A stretch of DNA of 64,000 nt from positions 1-64,000 of the forward strand of contig NZ_BCRM01000016.1 of the NCBI RefSeq assembly GCF_001552595.1, in the 5' to 3' direction. The DNA is from Rhodococcus erythropolis NBRC 15567. Lineage in GTDB: Bacteria; Actinomycetota; Actinomycetes; Mycobacteriales; Mycobacteriaceae. The notes beneath the pieces are model-generated. The model searched no databases. It was not told where the DNA came from and was given only the letters and a program-made list of their open reading frames with translations. Numbering within the stretch: position 1 is the stretch's first letter; every line of letters begins with the position of its first letter. The translations under genes and the position numbers were made by a program. This document shows, piece by piece, positions 44,932 to 53,627 of this stretch.

Positions 44932-46275
44932 CTAGATCGGGTTGCCGAGTTCCTTGAGGGGAGTGCGGAACGTCTCCTTGGCGGTGAACGCGGAGATCGC
45001 GCAGATGACGCAGGCCACCGATGTCAGAATGGCAACGGGCATCCAGTGTGTCTTGTCCCCGCCCATGAGGGCGTTGCCGATGGCGGGCGCAAAGCCTGCG
45101 AGGGCGAAGCCGACCTGGGTGCCGATCGCGATGCCGGAGTAGCGGACCTTGGTGTTGAACATTTCGGAGTAGAACGACGGCCAGATGGCATTGGGGGCAG
45201 CGTAGAAGACGGACATCAATCCGATTGCGGCCAGGAAGATCAGCGGGACGTTGCCGCTGGCGATTGCGCCGAAGTACACGTAGATGAACACCGCGCTACC
45301 GAGGGCGCCACCGATGAACAGCGGCCTGCGACCGATCCGGTCGGAGAGAATCGCCCAGGCGGGCTGGCTGAGCAAGGCCACGGCGTTGGCTGCGATAGCC
45401 ACCCAGAGCATGGTCGACTTCGGGATCCCCACTTCCTCGGTGGTCGCGAAGGCGAGTCCGAAGACGGAGAAGATGGTCGAGACGACGGCGATGAAAGCGC
45501 AGCAGATCACGCGAATCAGATTTGCGCTGTGGGTGCGAAGGAGATCGGCAACAGGCAATTTGGCGACGGCCTTCGACTCCTGCTGCTCGGTGAACTCTTC
45601 CGGCTCTTCGAGCTTGAGACGCATGATGTATGCAGCCACGAGAACGATCAGGCTGCCCCAGAACGGGATTCGCCAGCCCCACGTGTAGAGGATGTCGTCG
45701 GGGAGTGCGGCGATGGGCAGGAAGACGAGGCTGGCGAGGATGAAGCCGGCCTGGGTGCCGTTGAGGGTCCAGCTGCAGAAGAATGCCCGTCGACCTTCGG
45801 GAGCATGTTCGAGAGTCAGTGAGCTGGCGCCACTCTGTTCACCAGCGGCGGAGATGCCCTGAGCGATTCTCATCAGGACCAGCAGTATCGGTGCAAGAAC
45901 TCCGATCGAATCCGCGCTGGGAATACATCCGATGAGGAATGTTGCTGCGCCCATCATGATGAGCGTGAGCAGCATGATCTTCTTGCGGCCGACGCGGTCA
46001 CCGAAATGGCCGAGGACTACAGCGCCGAGGGGACGCGCGACGTACGCGACACCGAAGGTGGCCAGCGAAAGCAGTGCCGCATGTCCGCTGTCCGGGAAGA
46101 ACACGGTGGGGAAGATGAGTGCAGCGGCGGATGCGTAGATGTAGAAGTCGTAGTACTCGAGCATGCTGCCGAGAAACGACGACGTTGCGGCGCGCTTGAC
46201 CTTGGTCGTGTCCGGCCTGGCCAAGGATCCCGCCTCGGGGCCGGACGGTGTAACCGTGCTAGCTGACATGCTCAT
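44932..46275 (-). CDS. MFS transporter, metabolite:H+ symporter (shikimate/quinate type)
   Basis: A 447-residue MFS protein with 12 predicted helices and the MHS subfamily signs: 'FLGSMLEYYDFYIYASAAALIF' at the first helix, 'RPLGAVVLGHFGDRVGRKKIM' as the loop 2-3 motif (G-D-R-x-G-R-K), and 'RIAQGISAAGEQSGA' at helix 4. This subfamily imports organic acids such as shikimate, citrate or alpha-ketoglutarate. The nearby dehydroquinase, shikimate dehydrogenase and dehydroshikimate dehydratase genes make quinate, shikimate or dehydroshikimate the likely substrate. A homologue sits here in M. tuberculosis (Rv2456c). Its promoter (46276-46472) contains TAGTTCA, a half-site also found near aroQ. Confidence 0.85.
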   Translation of the reverse strand: MSMSASTVTPSGPEAGSLARPDTTKVKRAATSSFLGSMLEYYDFYIYASAAALIFPTVFFPDSGHAALLSLATFGVAYVARPLGAVVLGHFGDRVGRKKIMLLTLIMMGAATFLIGCIPSADSIGVLAPILLVLMRIAQGISAAGEQSGASSLTLEHAPEGRRAFFCSWTLNGTQAGFILASLVFLPIAALPDDILYTWGWRIPFWGSLIVLVAAYIMRLKLEEPEEFTEQQESKAVAKLPVADLLRTHSANLIRVICCAFIAVVSTIFSVFGLAFATTEEVGIPKSTMLWVAIAANAVALLSQPAWAILSDRIGRRPLFIGGALGSAVFIYVYFGAIASGNVPLIFLAAIGLMSVFYAAPNAIWPSFYSEMFNTKVRYSGIAIGTQVGFALAGFAPAIGNALMGGDKTHWMPVAILTSVACVICAISAFTAKETFRTPLKELGNPI

Positions 46276-46472
46276 CTCCTGGGTGGAAGCGTCGTGGAGG
46301 CTCTACATCCGCCGATGATGTTCGTCGAGGGTGTTCGTATCGAGAACGTCTGTGCGGAGAGCGATACAAGGAATGTAACCGACGCCACAGCGACTACACA
46401 AGATTATTAACCAAATAGTTCATAAAAATCTACCGGCGGACTCTTCGCACGTCGAAACCGCAGTTCAGGCGG

Positions 46473-48695
46473 TCAGGAGCCTGGCTGCGCGGCGGCCGCC
46501 ACCAACTGCGCCACCTGTTCCTCGGTGATGCCGAGGCCGAAGGTGGCGAGTTTCCCGAGCGGCATCGAGCCTGCGAGTGCCATCATCTCGGGGCTGACCG
46601 CCTGTGCGCCGTCGCCCGCTGCGGCAGCCATGGCGGCGCCGAGAACTGCGCTGCCGACGGGATGGGCGAGCCATTCGCCGATGGTCGACATGGCGTCGAG
46701 CGTGCCGACGCCGACGTTCCCGGCCAGGGTGATCGTGTCGGTGGTTGCGATGTCCCGAGACGAGAAGCCGACGCGGATCTCGTAGTCGCCAGGTTCGATC
46801 GCCCAGTCCTGCGCCGCGACGGACCAATAGGCGAATGCCCTGGTGTCGAGCGTGATGGTCACAGTCGCGGATTCGTCGGGGTCGAGGTGGACCTTGGCAA
46901 AGCCCTTCAATTCCTGCGCGGGTCGATCGATGCTTGCCGAGGCGTCGTGGACGTAGACCTGAACGACGGTGCTGCCCGATCGGTCGCCGCTGTTGCGCAC
47001 GGTGACGGTCACTTCGGCGGAGTTCTCACCGGCCTCGACGGAGGTATCGGTGATGTCGAAGGTGGTGTAGCTCAGCCCGAACCCGAACGGGTACGCCACT
47101 TCGCGCAGCGCGGAGTCGTAGTAGCGGTATCCCACGTACAGGCCTTCGCCGTAGCGGACGTGCTGCTGTGATCCCGGGAAATGCAGATACGACGGATTGT
47201 CTTGGAGGCGAAGCGGAATGGTCTCCGTGAGGCGGCCGGACGGATTCGTGATGCCGAACAGAAGATCGGCAATCGCCGAGCCGCCCGCCTGGCCGAGTAG
47301 CCAACCCTCGAGGATTGCGGCGGCATGATCCTTCCAAGGCTCGGTCGAAACCACACCGCCGTTGGCGAGCACGACGACCGTGTTCGGGTTCGCGCCGTGG
47401 ACCGCTTCCAGCAGGGCGATCTGGTCAGCCGGCAGTTCGATGTCGGTTCGGTCGAATCCTTCGGATTCTGTGGCGGACGGTAGTCCGAGGAACAGCACCG
47501 CGACGTCAGCGCGGCGTGCGGCGTCGACAGCCTCGGTGACCATGTCGTCGTTCGGAGTGCCGTCGAAGGTGAAGCCCGGTGCGAAAGTGACGCGGTCGGC
47601 GCCTTCTAGGTCGAGGATCGCGTCCAAGGCATTGTCGAGCTTGGTGGGAACCACCTGTGAACTGCCGGCCCCCTGGTACCGCGGGCTGCACGCGAATTCG
47701 CCGATCACCGCGACAGTTTGCCCGCCGGGGGTCAGCGGCAGTAGTTCTCCGTCGTTGGCCAGCAAGACAGCGGACTCCGCTGCAGCGGTCCGTGCCAGTT
47801 CGTGGTGACGCTCGACGTCGTACGTGTGGCCCTCGGTGCGCGCGGCGGCGGTGCGTTTCACCAGCGTAGACAGGCGCTCGGCGGCAGTGGTGAGCACTGA
47901 TTCGTCCAGGTCGCCGCCGCGCACGGCGTCGACGATCTGGGTATCGGTTCCGGTCGGCGGCATTTCCAGGTCGAGGCCCGCGGCGAGTGCCGCCACGCGG
48001 TCGTTGACCGCTCCCCAGTCCGAAACGACGAGGCCGTCGAAGCCCCACTGTTCGCGGAGTACCTCGGTGAGCAGCCAATGGTTCTGGCTCGAGTACACAC
48101 CGTTGATCTTGTTGTACGAGCACATGACCGTCGTCGGGGCCGCGGTCTTGACGGCGTATTCGAAGCCGGCCAGATAGATCTCGCGCAGCGTCCGTTCGTC
48201 GACGTCGGCACTGACTCTCATCCGGTCGTGTTCTTGGTTGTTGGCAGCGAAGTGCTTGAGCGAGGTTCCGACGCCGCGAGACTGGATGCCGGTGATCAGC
48301 GCTGCCGCGACGCGGCCGGAGAGGAATGGGTCCTCGGAGACGTATTCGAAATTCCTGCCACACAAGGGTGACCGTTTGATGTTGATGCCTGGGCCGAGGA
48401 GGACCGAGACCTGTTCGGCTTTGGCTTCGTCGCCCAGAGCCTCACCGACCTGGCGGATGAGGTCGAGGTTCCACGACGAGCCCACCCCGACCGCCGGTGG
48501 GAAACATGTCGCTGGAATGCTGTGGCCGAGTCCGAGTGCGTCGCCGCCCTCGGGTTGTTTCCGGACTCCGTGCGGACCGTCGGTCAGGAGTATCGATTCG
48601 ATTCCGGCAACGGACTGGCTGTGCCAGAAATCCGAGCCGGACGTCAACGACGCCTTCTCCTCGAGTGAAAGCCCGTCTACGTAATTCTCGGTCAC
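46473..48695 (-). CDS. Beta-glucosidase, GH3 family
   Basis: A 740-residue GH3 enzyme without signal peptide. The N-terminal barrel has 'LTDGPHGVRKQ', 'SLKHFAANNQEHDRMR' (K-H-F motif) and the nucleophile Asp in 'DGLVVSDWGAVND' (near residue 225). The second domain has 'VLFLGLPSATESEGFDRTD' (its start) with the acid/base region. A fibronectin III-like domain lies near 560-640. An extra C-terminal segment (about 660-740) is Ala/Met-rich. It cleaves beta-glucosides, perhaps plant glucosides imported whole. The GTG at 48695 was chosen because GGGAGGAA precedes it; a longer frame begins at 48728. It follows the TetR gene on the same strand. Confidence 0.88.
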   Translation of the reverse strand: MTENYVDGLSLEEKASLTSGSDFWHSQSVAGIESILLTDGPHGVRKQPEGGDALGLGHSIPATCFPPAVGVGSSWNLDLIRQVGEALGDEAKAEQVSVLLGPGINIKRSPLCGRNFEYVSEDPFLSGRVAAALITGIQSRGVGTSLKHFAANNQEHDRMRVSADVDERTLREIYLAGFEYAVKTAAPTTVMCSYNKINGVYSSQNHWLLTEVLREQWGFDGLVVSDWGAVNDRVAALAAGLDLEMPPTGTDTQIVDAVRGGDLDESVLTTAAERLSTLVKRTAAARTEGHTYDVERHHELARTAAAESAVLLANDGELLPLTPGGQTVAVIGEFACSPRYQGAGSSQVVPTKLDNALDAILDLEGADRVTFAPGFTFDGTPNDDMVTEAVDAARRADVAVLFLGLPSATESEGFDRTDIELPADQIALLEAVHGANPNTVVVLANGGVVSTEPWKDHAAAILEGWLLGQAGGSAIADLLFGITNPSGRLTETIPLRLQDNPSYLHFPGSQQHVRYGEGLYVGYRYYDSALREVAYPFGFGLSYTTFDITDTSVEAGENSAEVTVTVRNSGDRSGSTVVQVYVHDASASIDRPAQELKGFAKVHLDPDESATVTITLDTRAFAYWSVAAQDWAIEPGDYEIRVGFSSRDIATTDTITLAGNVGVGTLDAMSTIGEWLAHPVGSAVLGAAMAAAAGDGAQAVSPEMMALAGSMPLGKLATFGLGITEEQVAQLVAAAAQPGS

Positions 48696-48766
48696 GTCAT
48701 TCCTCCCGGTGGCAGCTGTGAGTTCCACTCACCACCGTAGGGGGATTTTTCGGACTTCGGGGTAGG

Positions 48767-49441
48767 TCAGGACGGCGCCTTCGAGGTCAGGAACGCAACA
48801 ACCATGTCGCCGAGCATTGTTCGAAGATGCTCACGATGCGTCGAGTCGGTCAGATCGCGGTCGAAGAGCGCTTTGAAGGTGTACCGATTGGCGATACGAA
48901 AGACGCAGTAACTGCTGATCAACATGTGAATATCGAGAGCATCGACGTCGGAGCGGAATGCCCCAGACTGCTGCCCGTCGTGCAGGATCTGCGAGACCAG
49001 GTCGGCGGCAGGGGCGCCGAGGCCGCTGAGTAACTCGGATTTCTCGATGTGCTCGCCGCGGAGCATGTTCTCGTTGGCCACGAGCCGAATGAAATTCGGG
49101 TGCTGTTCGTGGTGGTCGAAGGTGAGTTCGGCCAAAGCGCGGACTGCTGCCGTGGGGTTCAATCCCTCGAGGTCGAGTTCACGTTCCTGCGCACGAATGA
49201 CGCTGTACGCATGCTCGAGTACCGACTTGTACAGCCCTTCCTTGTCGGTGAAGTAGTAGTAGATCATGCGCTTGGTGGTATGCGTCTTGGTTGCGATCTC
49301 GTCGACCCGGGCGCCGGCGAAGCCTTTGTCGGCAAACTCCTCGGTCGCGACGGCGATGATGTTCACCCTGGTCAGATCGCTGTTTCGGCGTCGTTTCTCC
49401 GGCTTCGACACCACAGAGTTCACTGACTGCTCGGAAACCAT
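48767..49441 (-). CDS. TetR family transcriptional regulator of the quinate/shikimate genes (inferred)
   Basis: A 224-residue TetR regulator. The helix-turn-helix spans about residues 24-70 ('IIAVATEEFADKGFAGARVDEIA', 'TKRMIYYYFTDKEGLYKSVL'). The C-terminal ligand domain has 'LTFDHHEQHPNFIRLVANEN', typical of one TetR branch in aromatic and hydroaromatic clusters. It is divergent from aroQ-aroE-qsuB with a 127-base gap that carries an inverted repeat. It probably represses those genes and perhaps the transporter, with shikimate, quinate or dehydroshikimate as inducer. In Corynebacterium the qsu genes use a LysR regulator instead, so this would be a different control. Confidence 0.85.
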   Translation of the reverse strand: MVSEQSVNSVVSKPEKRRRNSDLTRVNIIAVATEEFADKGFAGARVDEIATKTHTTKRMIYYYFTDKEGLYKSVLEHAYSVIRAQERELDLEGLNPTAAVRALAELTFDHHEQHPNFIRLVANENMLRGEHIEKSELLSGLGAPAADLVSQILHDGQQSGAFRSDVDALDIHMLISSYCVFRIANRYTFKALFDRDLTDSTHREHLRTMLGDMVVAFLTSKAPS

Positions 49442-49512
49442 GTGCTCACTCTATCTGCCAGCAGTTTGTCGACTTTGCTTGTCGAGTTCACGTCGGGGGA
49501 GTAACGTCCAGT

Positions 49513-49530
49513 GAACTAACTCACTAGTTC
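49513..49530. promoter_or_regulatory. Candidate TetR operator upstream of aroQ
   Basis: GAACTAACTCACTAGTTC has 6-base inverted arms (GAACTA, TAGTTC). The half-site TGAACTA (49512-49518) also appears, inverted as TAGTTCA, at 46416-46422 in the MFS promoter. Confidence 0.5.
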
Positions 49531-49568
49531 GTACATTAGTTTCGAGCGTCAACCCCGAGGTGCCCCTG

Positions 49569-50018
49569 ATGACTCCATCTCTACCGGTTCTGGTCCTCAA
49601 CGGACCCAACTTGAATTTGTTGGGCCAGCGCCAACCGGAGTTCTACGGGAGAGACACCCTGGACGACGTCGTTTCCCGCTGTGAAGCGGCGGCCGAGAAG
49701 TTCGGAGTGGTGGTCGAGGCAAAGCAGTCGAACCACGAGGGCCAACTGATCGATTGGGTCCACGAGGCCAGGGGAAATGTCGCGGGCATCGTCATCAATC
49801 CGGGTGGGTACTCGCACACCTCCGTTGCGTTGCGCGACGCTCTGGTCACACTCGATGCCCCCGTCGTGGAGGTGCACATCAGCAACATCCACAGTCGCGA
49901 AGAATTCCGTCACCACTCGTATGTCTCCGGCATCGCCGACGCCGTCATCTGTGGATTGGGAATCGACGGATACAGCGCCGCAGTCGAATTCGTCTGCATC
50001 CGAGAAGGGAAGAACTGA
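49569..50018 (+). CDS. aroQ: 3-Dehydroquinate dehydratase, type II
   Basis: A 149-residue type II dehydroquinase. '[23 protein letters not shown]' (in pieces) holds the catalytic Tyr in the mobile loop (FYGR), and '[17 protein letters not shown]' the conserved His and Arg. It converts 3-dehydroquinate to 3-dehydroshikimate. The ATG at 49569 was chosen, 8 bases after GAGG; a GTG at 49560 adds three residues. In this cluster it acts in catabolism, as QsuC does, alongside the biosynthetic copy expected elsewhere. Overlaps the next gene by one base. Confidence 0.93.
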   Translation: MTPSLPVLVLNGPNLNLLGQRQPEFYGRDTLDDVVSRCEAAAEKFGVVVEAKQSNHEGQLIDWVHEARGNVAGIVINPGGYSHTSVALRDALVTLDAPVVEVHISNIHSREEFRHHSYVSGIADAVICGLGIDGYSAAVEFVCIREGKN

Positions 50019-50896
50019 TGAGTGATTCGATCCTCTGCGGTCTGATCGGCACCGGAATCGGAGCCTCCTTGACTCCGATCATGCACGAGGAAGAAGGGCG
50101 CAGACAGGGCCTGCCTTACGTCTACCGCATCCTCGATCTCGACGTGATGGGAATGGCGCCGTCGGACATCGGTGAACTTCTCACCTATGCAAGACGTTTC
50201 GGCTTCCGCGGCCTCAACATCACTCACCCGTGCAAGCAGTTGGTGATCGAACACCTCGACGAGCTCTCGCCGGATGCGAGCCGGCTCGGAGCGGTGAACA
50301 CGGTCCTCTTCGACTCCGGCAAGGCGATCGGACACAACACTGATTGGTCGGGCTTCGGCCGCAACTTCGACGACGGACTTCCCGGAGCACAGCTCGATCG
50401 CGTCGTGCAGCTCGGTGCCGGCGGAGCCGGTGCGGCGGTTGCCTATGCAGCGCTCACCCGCGGTGTCGGGACACTGACGTTGGTCGATTCGAGCCTGCCT
50501 CGCGCGGAGGAACTTGCACAAACCTTCGCGCAGCAGTTTCCGGCGCAGGTTGTCGAGGCGCGGCACACGAGCGACCTCGCCGAAGTGCTCGGCAACGCAA
50601 ACGGATTGATCCACGCGACTCCGATGGGAATGGCGGCTCATCCCGGAATGGCATTCTCGCCAGATCTGCTCCGTCCAGATCTGTGGGTAGCGGAAATCGT
50701 CTACCGCCCGCTCGAGACCGAGCTGTTGCGTCAAGCGAGGTTGATCGGAGCCCCGACGCTCAGCGGAGGCGGAATGACTGTCTTTCAGGCCGTCGACGCG
50801 TTCCGGATCTTCACGGGCATCGAGCCCGACAGTAAGCGGATGCTCGCGCACATGACGGAACTCGTGCACGGCGAACAGACTGCGGCAGCGCTGTGA
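50018..50896 (+). CDS. Quinate/shikimate dehydrogenase
   Basis: A 292-residue AroE-family enzyme. 'LGAVNTV' and 'NITHPCKQ' carry the substrate-binding residues and catalytic Lys; 'QLGAGGAGAAVAYA' is the nucleotide motif, and 'THPMG'-like 'HATPMGM' completes the site. The form here (GTGIGASLTP at the N-terminus, where typical AroE has S-x-S-P) matches the catabolic quinate/shikimate dehydrogenases such as QsuD, which use NAD and oxidise quinate or shikimate. The ATG at 50018 overlaps the aroQ stop (TGATG). It is followed by the dehydratase fusion in a GTGA overlap. Confidence 0.88.
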   Translation: MSDSILCGLIGTGIGASLTPIMHEEEGRRQGLPYVYRILDLDVMGMAPSDIGELLTYARRFGFRGLNITHPCKQLVIEHLDELSPDASRLGAVNTVLFDSGKAIGHNTDWSGFGRNFDDGLPGAQLDRVVQLGAGGAGAAVAYAALTRGVGTLTLVDSSLPRAEELAQTFAQQFPAQVVEARHTSDLAEVLGNANGLIHATPMGMAAHPGMAFSPDLLRPDLWVAEIVYRPLETELLRQARLIGAPTLSGGGMTVFQAVDAFRIFTGIEPDSKRMLAHMTELVHGEQTAAAL

Positions 50897-52806
50897 GTGC
50901 CCCGGTCCGGACGTCGATCGCGACGGTATCGCTCAGTGGGACTCTCGAGGAGAAGCTCGACGCCATCGCTGCTGCCGGCTTCGACGGCTTCGAGGTGTTC
51001 GAGCCGGATTTTGTTGCTTCGCCGTGGTCCCCGAAGGAATTGCGAACGCGGGCTGCGGATCTGGGCTTGACCCTCGATCTGTATCAGCCATTCCGTGACT
51101 TCGACACGGTGGACGAGGCCCAATTTGCTCGGAATCTTGTTCGAGTGGAACGCAAATTCGAGCTCATGGATCAACTGGGGTGCGAGACGCTCCTGGTGTG
51201 CTCCTCGCCCCTGCCGACCGCAAGTCACGATGACGGTCAGTTGACAGAGCAATTCGGAGCTCTCGCCGAACTGGCGTCCGAGCACGGCAAGAAGGTTGCC
51301 TACGAGGCGCTCGCATGGGGTGCCCACGTCAATACGTACGGCCATGCGTGGCAGATCGTCGAGGGCGTCGACCATCCTTCGCTCGGTACCTGTCTGGACA
51401 GCTTTCACATCCTCTCGCGCGGTGACGATCCCGCCGGAATTCGCGAGATTCCCGGCGAGAAGATCTTCTTCCTCCAGTTGGCGGACGCTCCGTTCTTGGC
51501 GATGGACATCCTCCAGTGGAGCCGGCATCACCGAAACTTTCCGGGGCAGGGCAGCTTCGATCTCAGTGCGTTCGCTCAGCATGTCTACGCCACCGGTTAC
51601 GACGGACCGTGGTCGCTCGAGATCTTCAACGACGTATTCCGCCGCGCGGACACCCAGCGGACGGCAATCGACGCTCATCGGTCGCTCCTCCATCTGGAAG
51701 AACAGGTCGCCGCCGCGAACCCTGCCGCCGGTGGACCCACGCTGTTCACCGCCCCGGAGCGCACCCCGCTCGAAGGGATCGTGTCTCTGCGAATCGCTGC
51801 GGGTCCGGCTAAACAGGACCAGGTGCACTCGATGCTCTCTCGCGTCGGTTTTCATCTGGTCGGACGGCACCACGATCACGACTTGCAGTTGTGGCGGCAC
51901 GGACCGCTCACCGTTGCCGTCGACGCGACAGCGGGCACGGTGTGGACGGCGCCCGGGCTGCCCGCGGATCTGCCGGTTCTCACTCAGATCGGCATCAGGG
52001 CAACCGAACCCGAAGTGTGGGGAGAGCGCGCTCTGGCTCTCGAAGTACCGGCGACGCGCGTGCAGTTGCCCGGTTCGAGCGACGAGAACTCCGAGGTACC
52101 GGACGTCGTACGCTTGAAGGTCACCGATGCGACATCGATCGACCTTCGTGGCCCCGGCAGCGCTGCAGCGTGGGAATCGGCATTCGAGATCTACCCGCTG
52201 CCCGCCGAGCGCAATCGTGAACAGGGCGCAGTGTTCACCGGGATCGACCACGTGGCACTGGCAGTTCCGGCCGAGAGTTGGGACGGCATCATGCTGCTCC
52301 TGCGGTCCGTGTTCGAGATGCAACCGCACGAGGGGCAGGACGTCACCGATTCGGTCGGACTCATGCGGAGCCAGGCACTTACGCTCGTTCAGGACGGTGA
52401 CGGACATACCCTGCGGATCTCACTGAACATGGTGGAGGGCAGTCGAAGCGGGCTGCCGACGGTCCGTCGCGGCGGCGTCAGCCACGTCGCTTTCGCGTGT
52501 GAGAACATCTTCGGTGCCGCTGCGTCCATGCAGGACTGGGGCTTCGCTCCGCTACCCATTTCCCCGAACTACTACGACGATCTGGACGCACGTTTCGGCC
52601 TGAATTCAGAACTGCTCGACCGGATGCGCAGCGCCGGAATCCTTTACGACGCTGACGCCCGCGGTGAGTTCTTCCACCTGTTCACCCCGACGGTCGGGGG
52701 AGACCTGTTCTTCGAGGTCGTGCAGCGAGTGGGTGGATACGAGGGCTACGGGGAGGTCAACTCCGCTGTGCGACTGTCGGCTCAGTTGCGCGCGAATCAG
52801 ACGTGA
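50893..52806 (+). CDS. qsuB: 3-Dehydroshikimate dehydratase fused to HPPD-like domain (QsuB-like)
   Basis: A 637-residue two-domain protein. Residues 1-280 are a TIM barrel of the sugar-phosphate isomerase type ('[23 protein letters not shown]' at the start, '[19 protein letters not shown]', '[14 protein letters not shown]'), the 3-dehydroshikimate dehydratase. Residues 300-630 hold two vicinal-oxygen-chelate repeats of the 4-hydroxyphenylpyruvate dioxygenase type ('IDHVALAVP', '[11 protein letters not shown]', '[19 protein letters not shown]'). The same fusion and length are known from Corynebacterium QsuB. It makes protocatechuate. What the second domain does is unsettled. Starts at GTG coupled to the dehydrogenase. 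The 3' end overlaps fdhD by 50 bases. Confidence 0.88.
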   Translation: MSAPVRTSIATVSLSGTLEEKLDAIAAAGFDGFEVFEPDFVASPWSPKELRTRAADLGLTLDLYQPFRDFDTVDEAQFARNLVRVERKFELMDQLGCETLLVCSSPLPTASHDDGQLTEQFGALAELASEHGKKVAYEALAWGAHVNTYGHAWQIVEGVDHPSLGTCLDSFHILSRGDDPAGIREIPGEKIFFLQLADAPFLAMDILQWSRHHRNFPGQGSFDLSAFAQHVYATGYDGPWSLEIFNDVFRRADTQRTAIDAHRSLLHLEEQVAAANPAAGGPTLFTAPERTPLEGIVSLRIAAGPAKQDQVHSMLSRVGFHLVGRHHDHDLQLWRHGPLTVAVDATAGTVWTAPGLPADLPVLTQIGIRATEPEVWGERALALEVPATRVQLPGSSDENSEVPDVVRLKVTDATSIDLRGPGSAAAWESAFEIYPLPAERNREQGAVFTGIDHVALAVPAESWDGIMLLLRSVFEMQPHEGQDVTDSVGLMRSQALTLVQDGDGHTLRISLNMVEGSRSGLPTVRRGGVSHVAFACENIFGAAASMQDWGFAPLPISPNYYDDLDARFGLNSELLDRMRSAGILYDADARGEFFHLFTPTVGGDLFFEVVQRVGGYEGYGEVNSAVRLSAQLRANQT

Positions 52807-53626
52807 CCTCGACTCGGTGCGGGTGCGAGTAGATATTCATCGAATCGCCGCGGATGAAACCGGCGAGGGTCAACCCCGATTCCTGTGCCAACTCCACGGC
52901 CAATGACGACGGCGCGGAGACTGCGCCCAGAATCGGAATGCCCGCCATGACGGCCTTCTGGACGAGTTCGAACGACGCCCGCCCACTGACGATCAGGATC
53001 GTGTCGTAGAGCGGCACTCGGCCGTCGGTGATTGCCCAACCGATCACCTTGTCGACTGCGTTGTGCCGGCCGACGTCCTCGCGCAGCGCCAGGAGTTCGC
53101 CGGTGGCGGTGAACAATCCGGCTGCGTGCAGGCCTCCGGTGCGCTCGAAGATCCGTTGGCTCTCCCGAAGCGTGACCGGCATGGCCGACAGGACGGTGGC
53201 GGTGACGGAAGTCGTGTCACCGACCAGGGGATGCCGCGTGGTGGTTCGGACGGCATCGAGTGACGTCTTGCCGCACACGCCGCACGCGGAACTGACGACG
53301 GTGTTGCGATCGGTGGTGTGATCGGGCAACGGCACTCCGGGAGCGAGCGCGATGTCGAGGACGTTGTAGGTGTTCGCGCCGGTTTCGTCGACGCCGTCGC
53401 AGTACCGGACGACGCTCACGTCGTCGCGGGTACCGATGACGCCTTCGCTGAGAAGGAATCCGTGGACGAGGTCGACGTCGTTGCCTGGTGTTCGCATCGT
53501 CACGGCCAGCACCTGACCGCCAACCCTCATTTCGAGTGGTTCTTCGACGGCCAGCGTGTCGGGGCGCGTGACGACCCGATCACCCGAGATTCGAACGACC
53601 GGTGTTCGTGCGGTGACCCGTCCCAT
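52757..53626 (-). CDS. fdhD: Formate dehydrogenase accessory sulfurtransferase FdhD
   Basis: A 289-residue FdhD. The hallmark '[13 protein letters not shown]' has the two functional Cys; '[10 protein letters not shown]' and '[14 protein letters not shown]' are family motifs. It transfers sulfur from IscS to the molybdenum cofactor of formate-dehydrogenase-type enzymes. The start was set at the ATG giving [13 protein letters not shown], one base after the stop of the molybdoenzyme gene; 87 upstream codons in frame are antisense-like Ser/Arg-rich sequence. Its last 16 codons overlap the convergent qsuB 3' end. Confidence 0.93.
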   Translation of the reverse strand: MGRVTARTPVVRISGDRVVTRPDTLAVEEPLEMRVGGQVLAVTMRTPGNDVDLVHGFLLSEGVIGTRDDVSVVRYCDGVDETGANTYNVLDIALAPGVPLPDHTTDRNTVVSSACGVCGKTSLDAVRTTTRHPLVGDTTSVTATVLSAMPVTLRESQRIFERTGGLHAAGLFTATGELLALREDVGRHNAVDKVIGWAITDGRVPLYDTILIVSGRASFELVQKAVMAGIPILGAVSAPSSLAVELAQESGLTLAGFIRGDSMNIYSHPHRVEVTSDSRATEPTVAQRS

Positions 53627-53627
53627 C

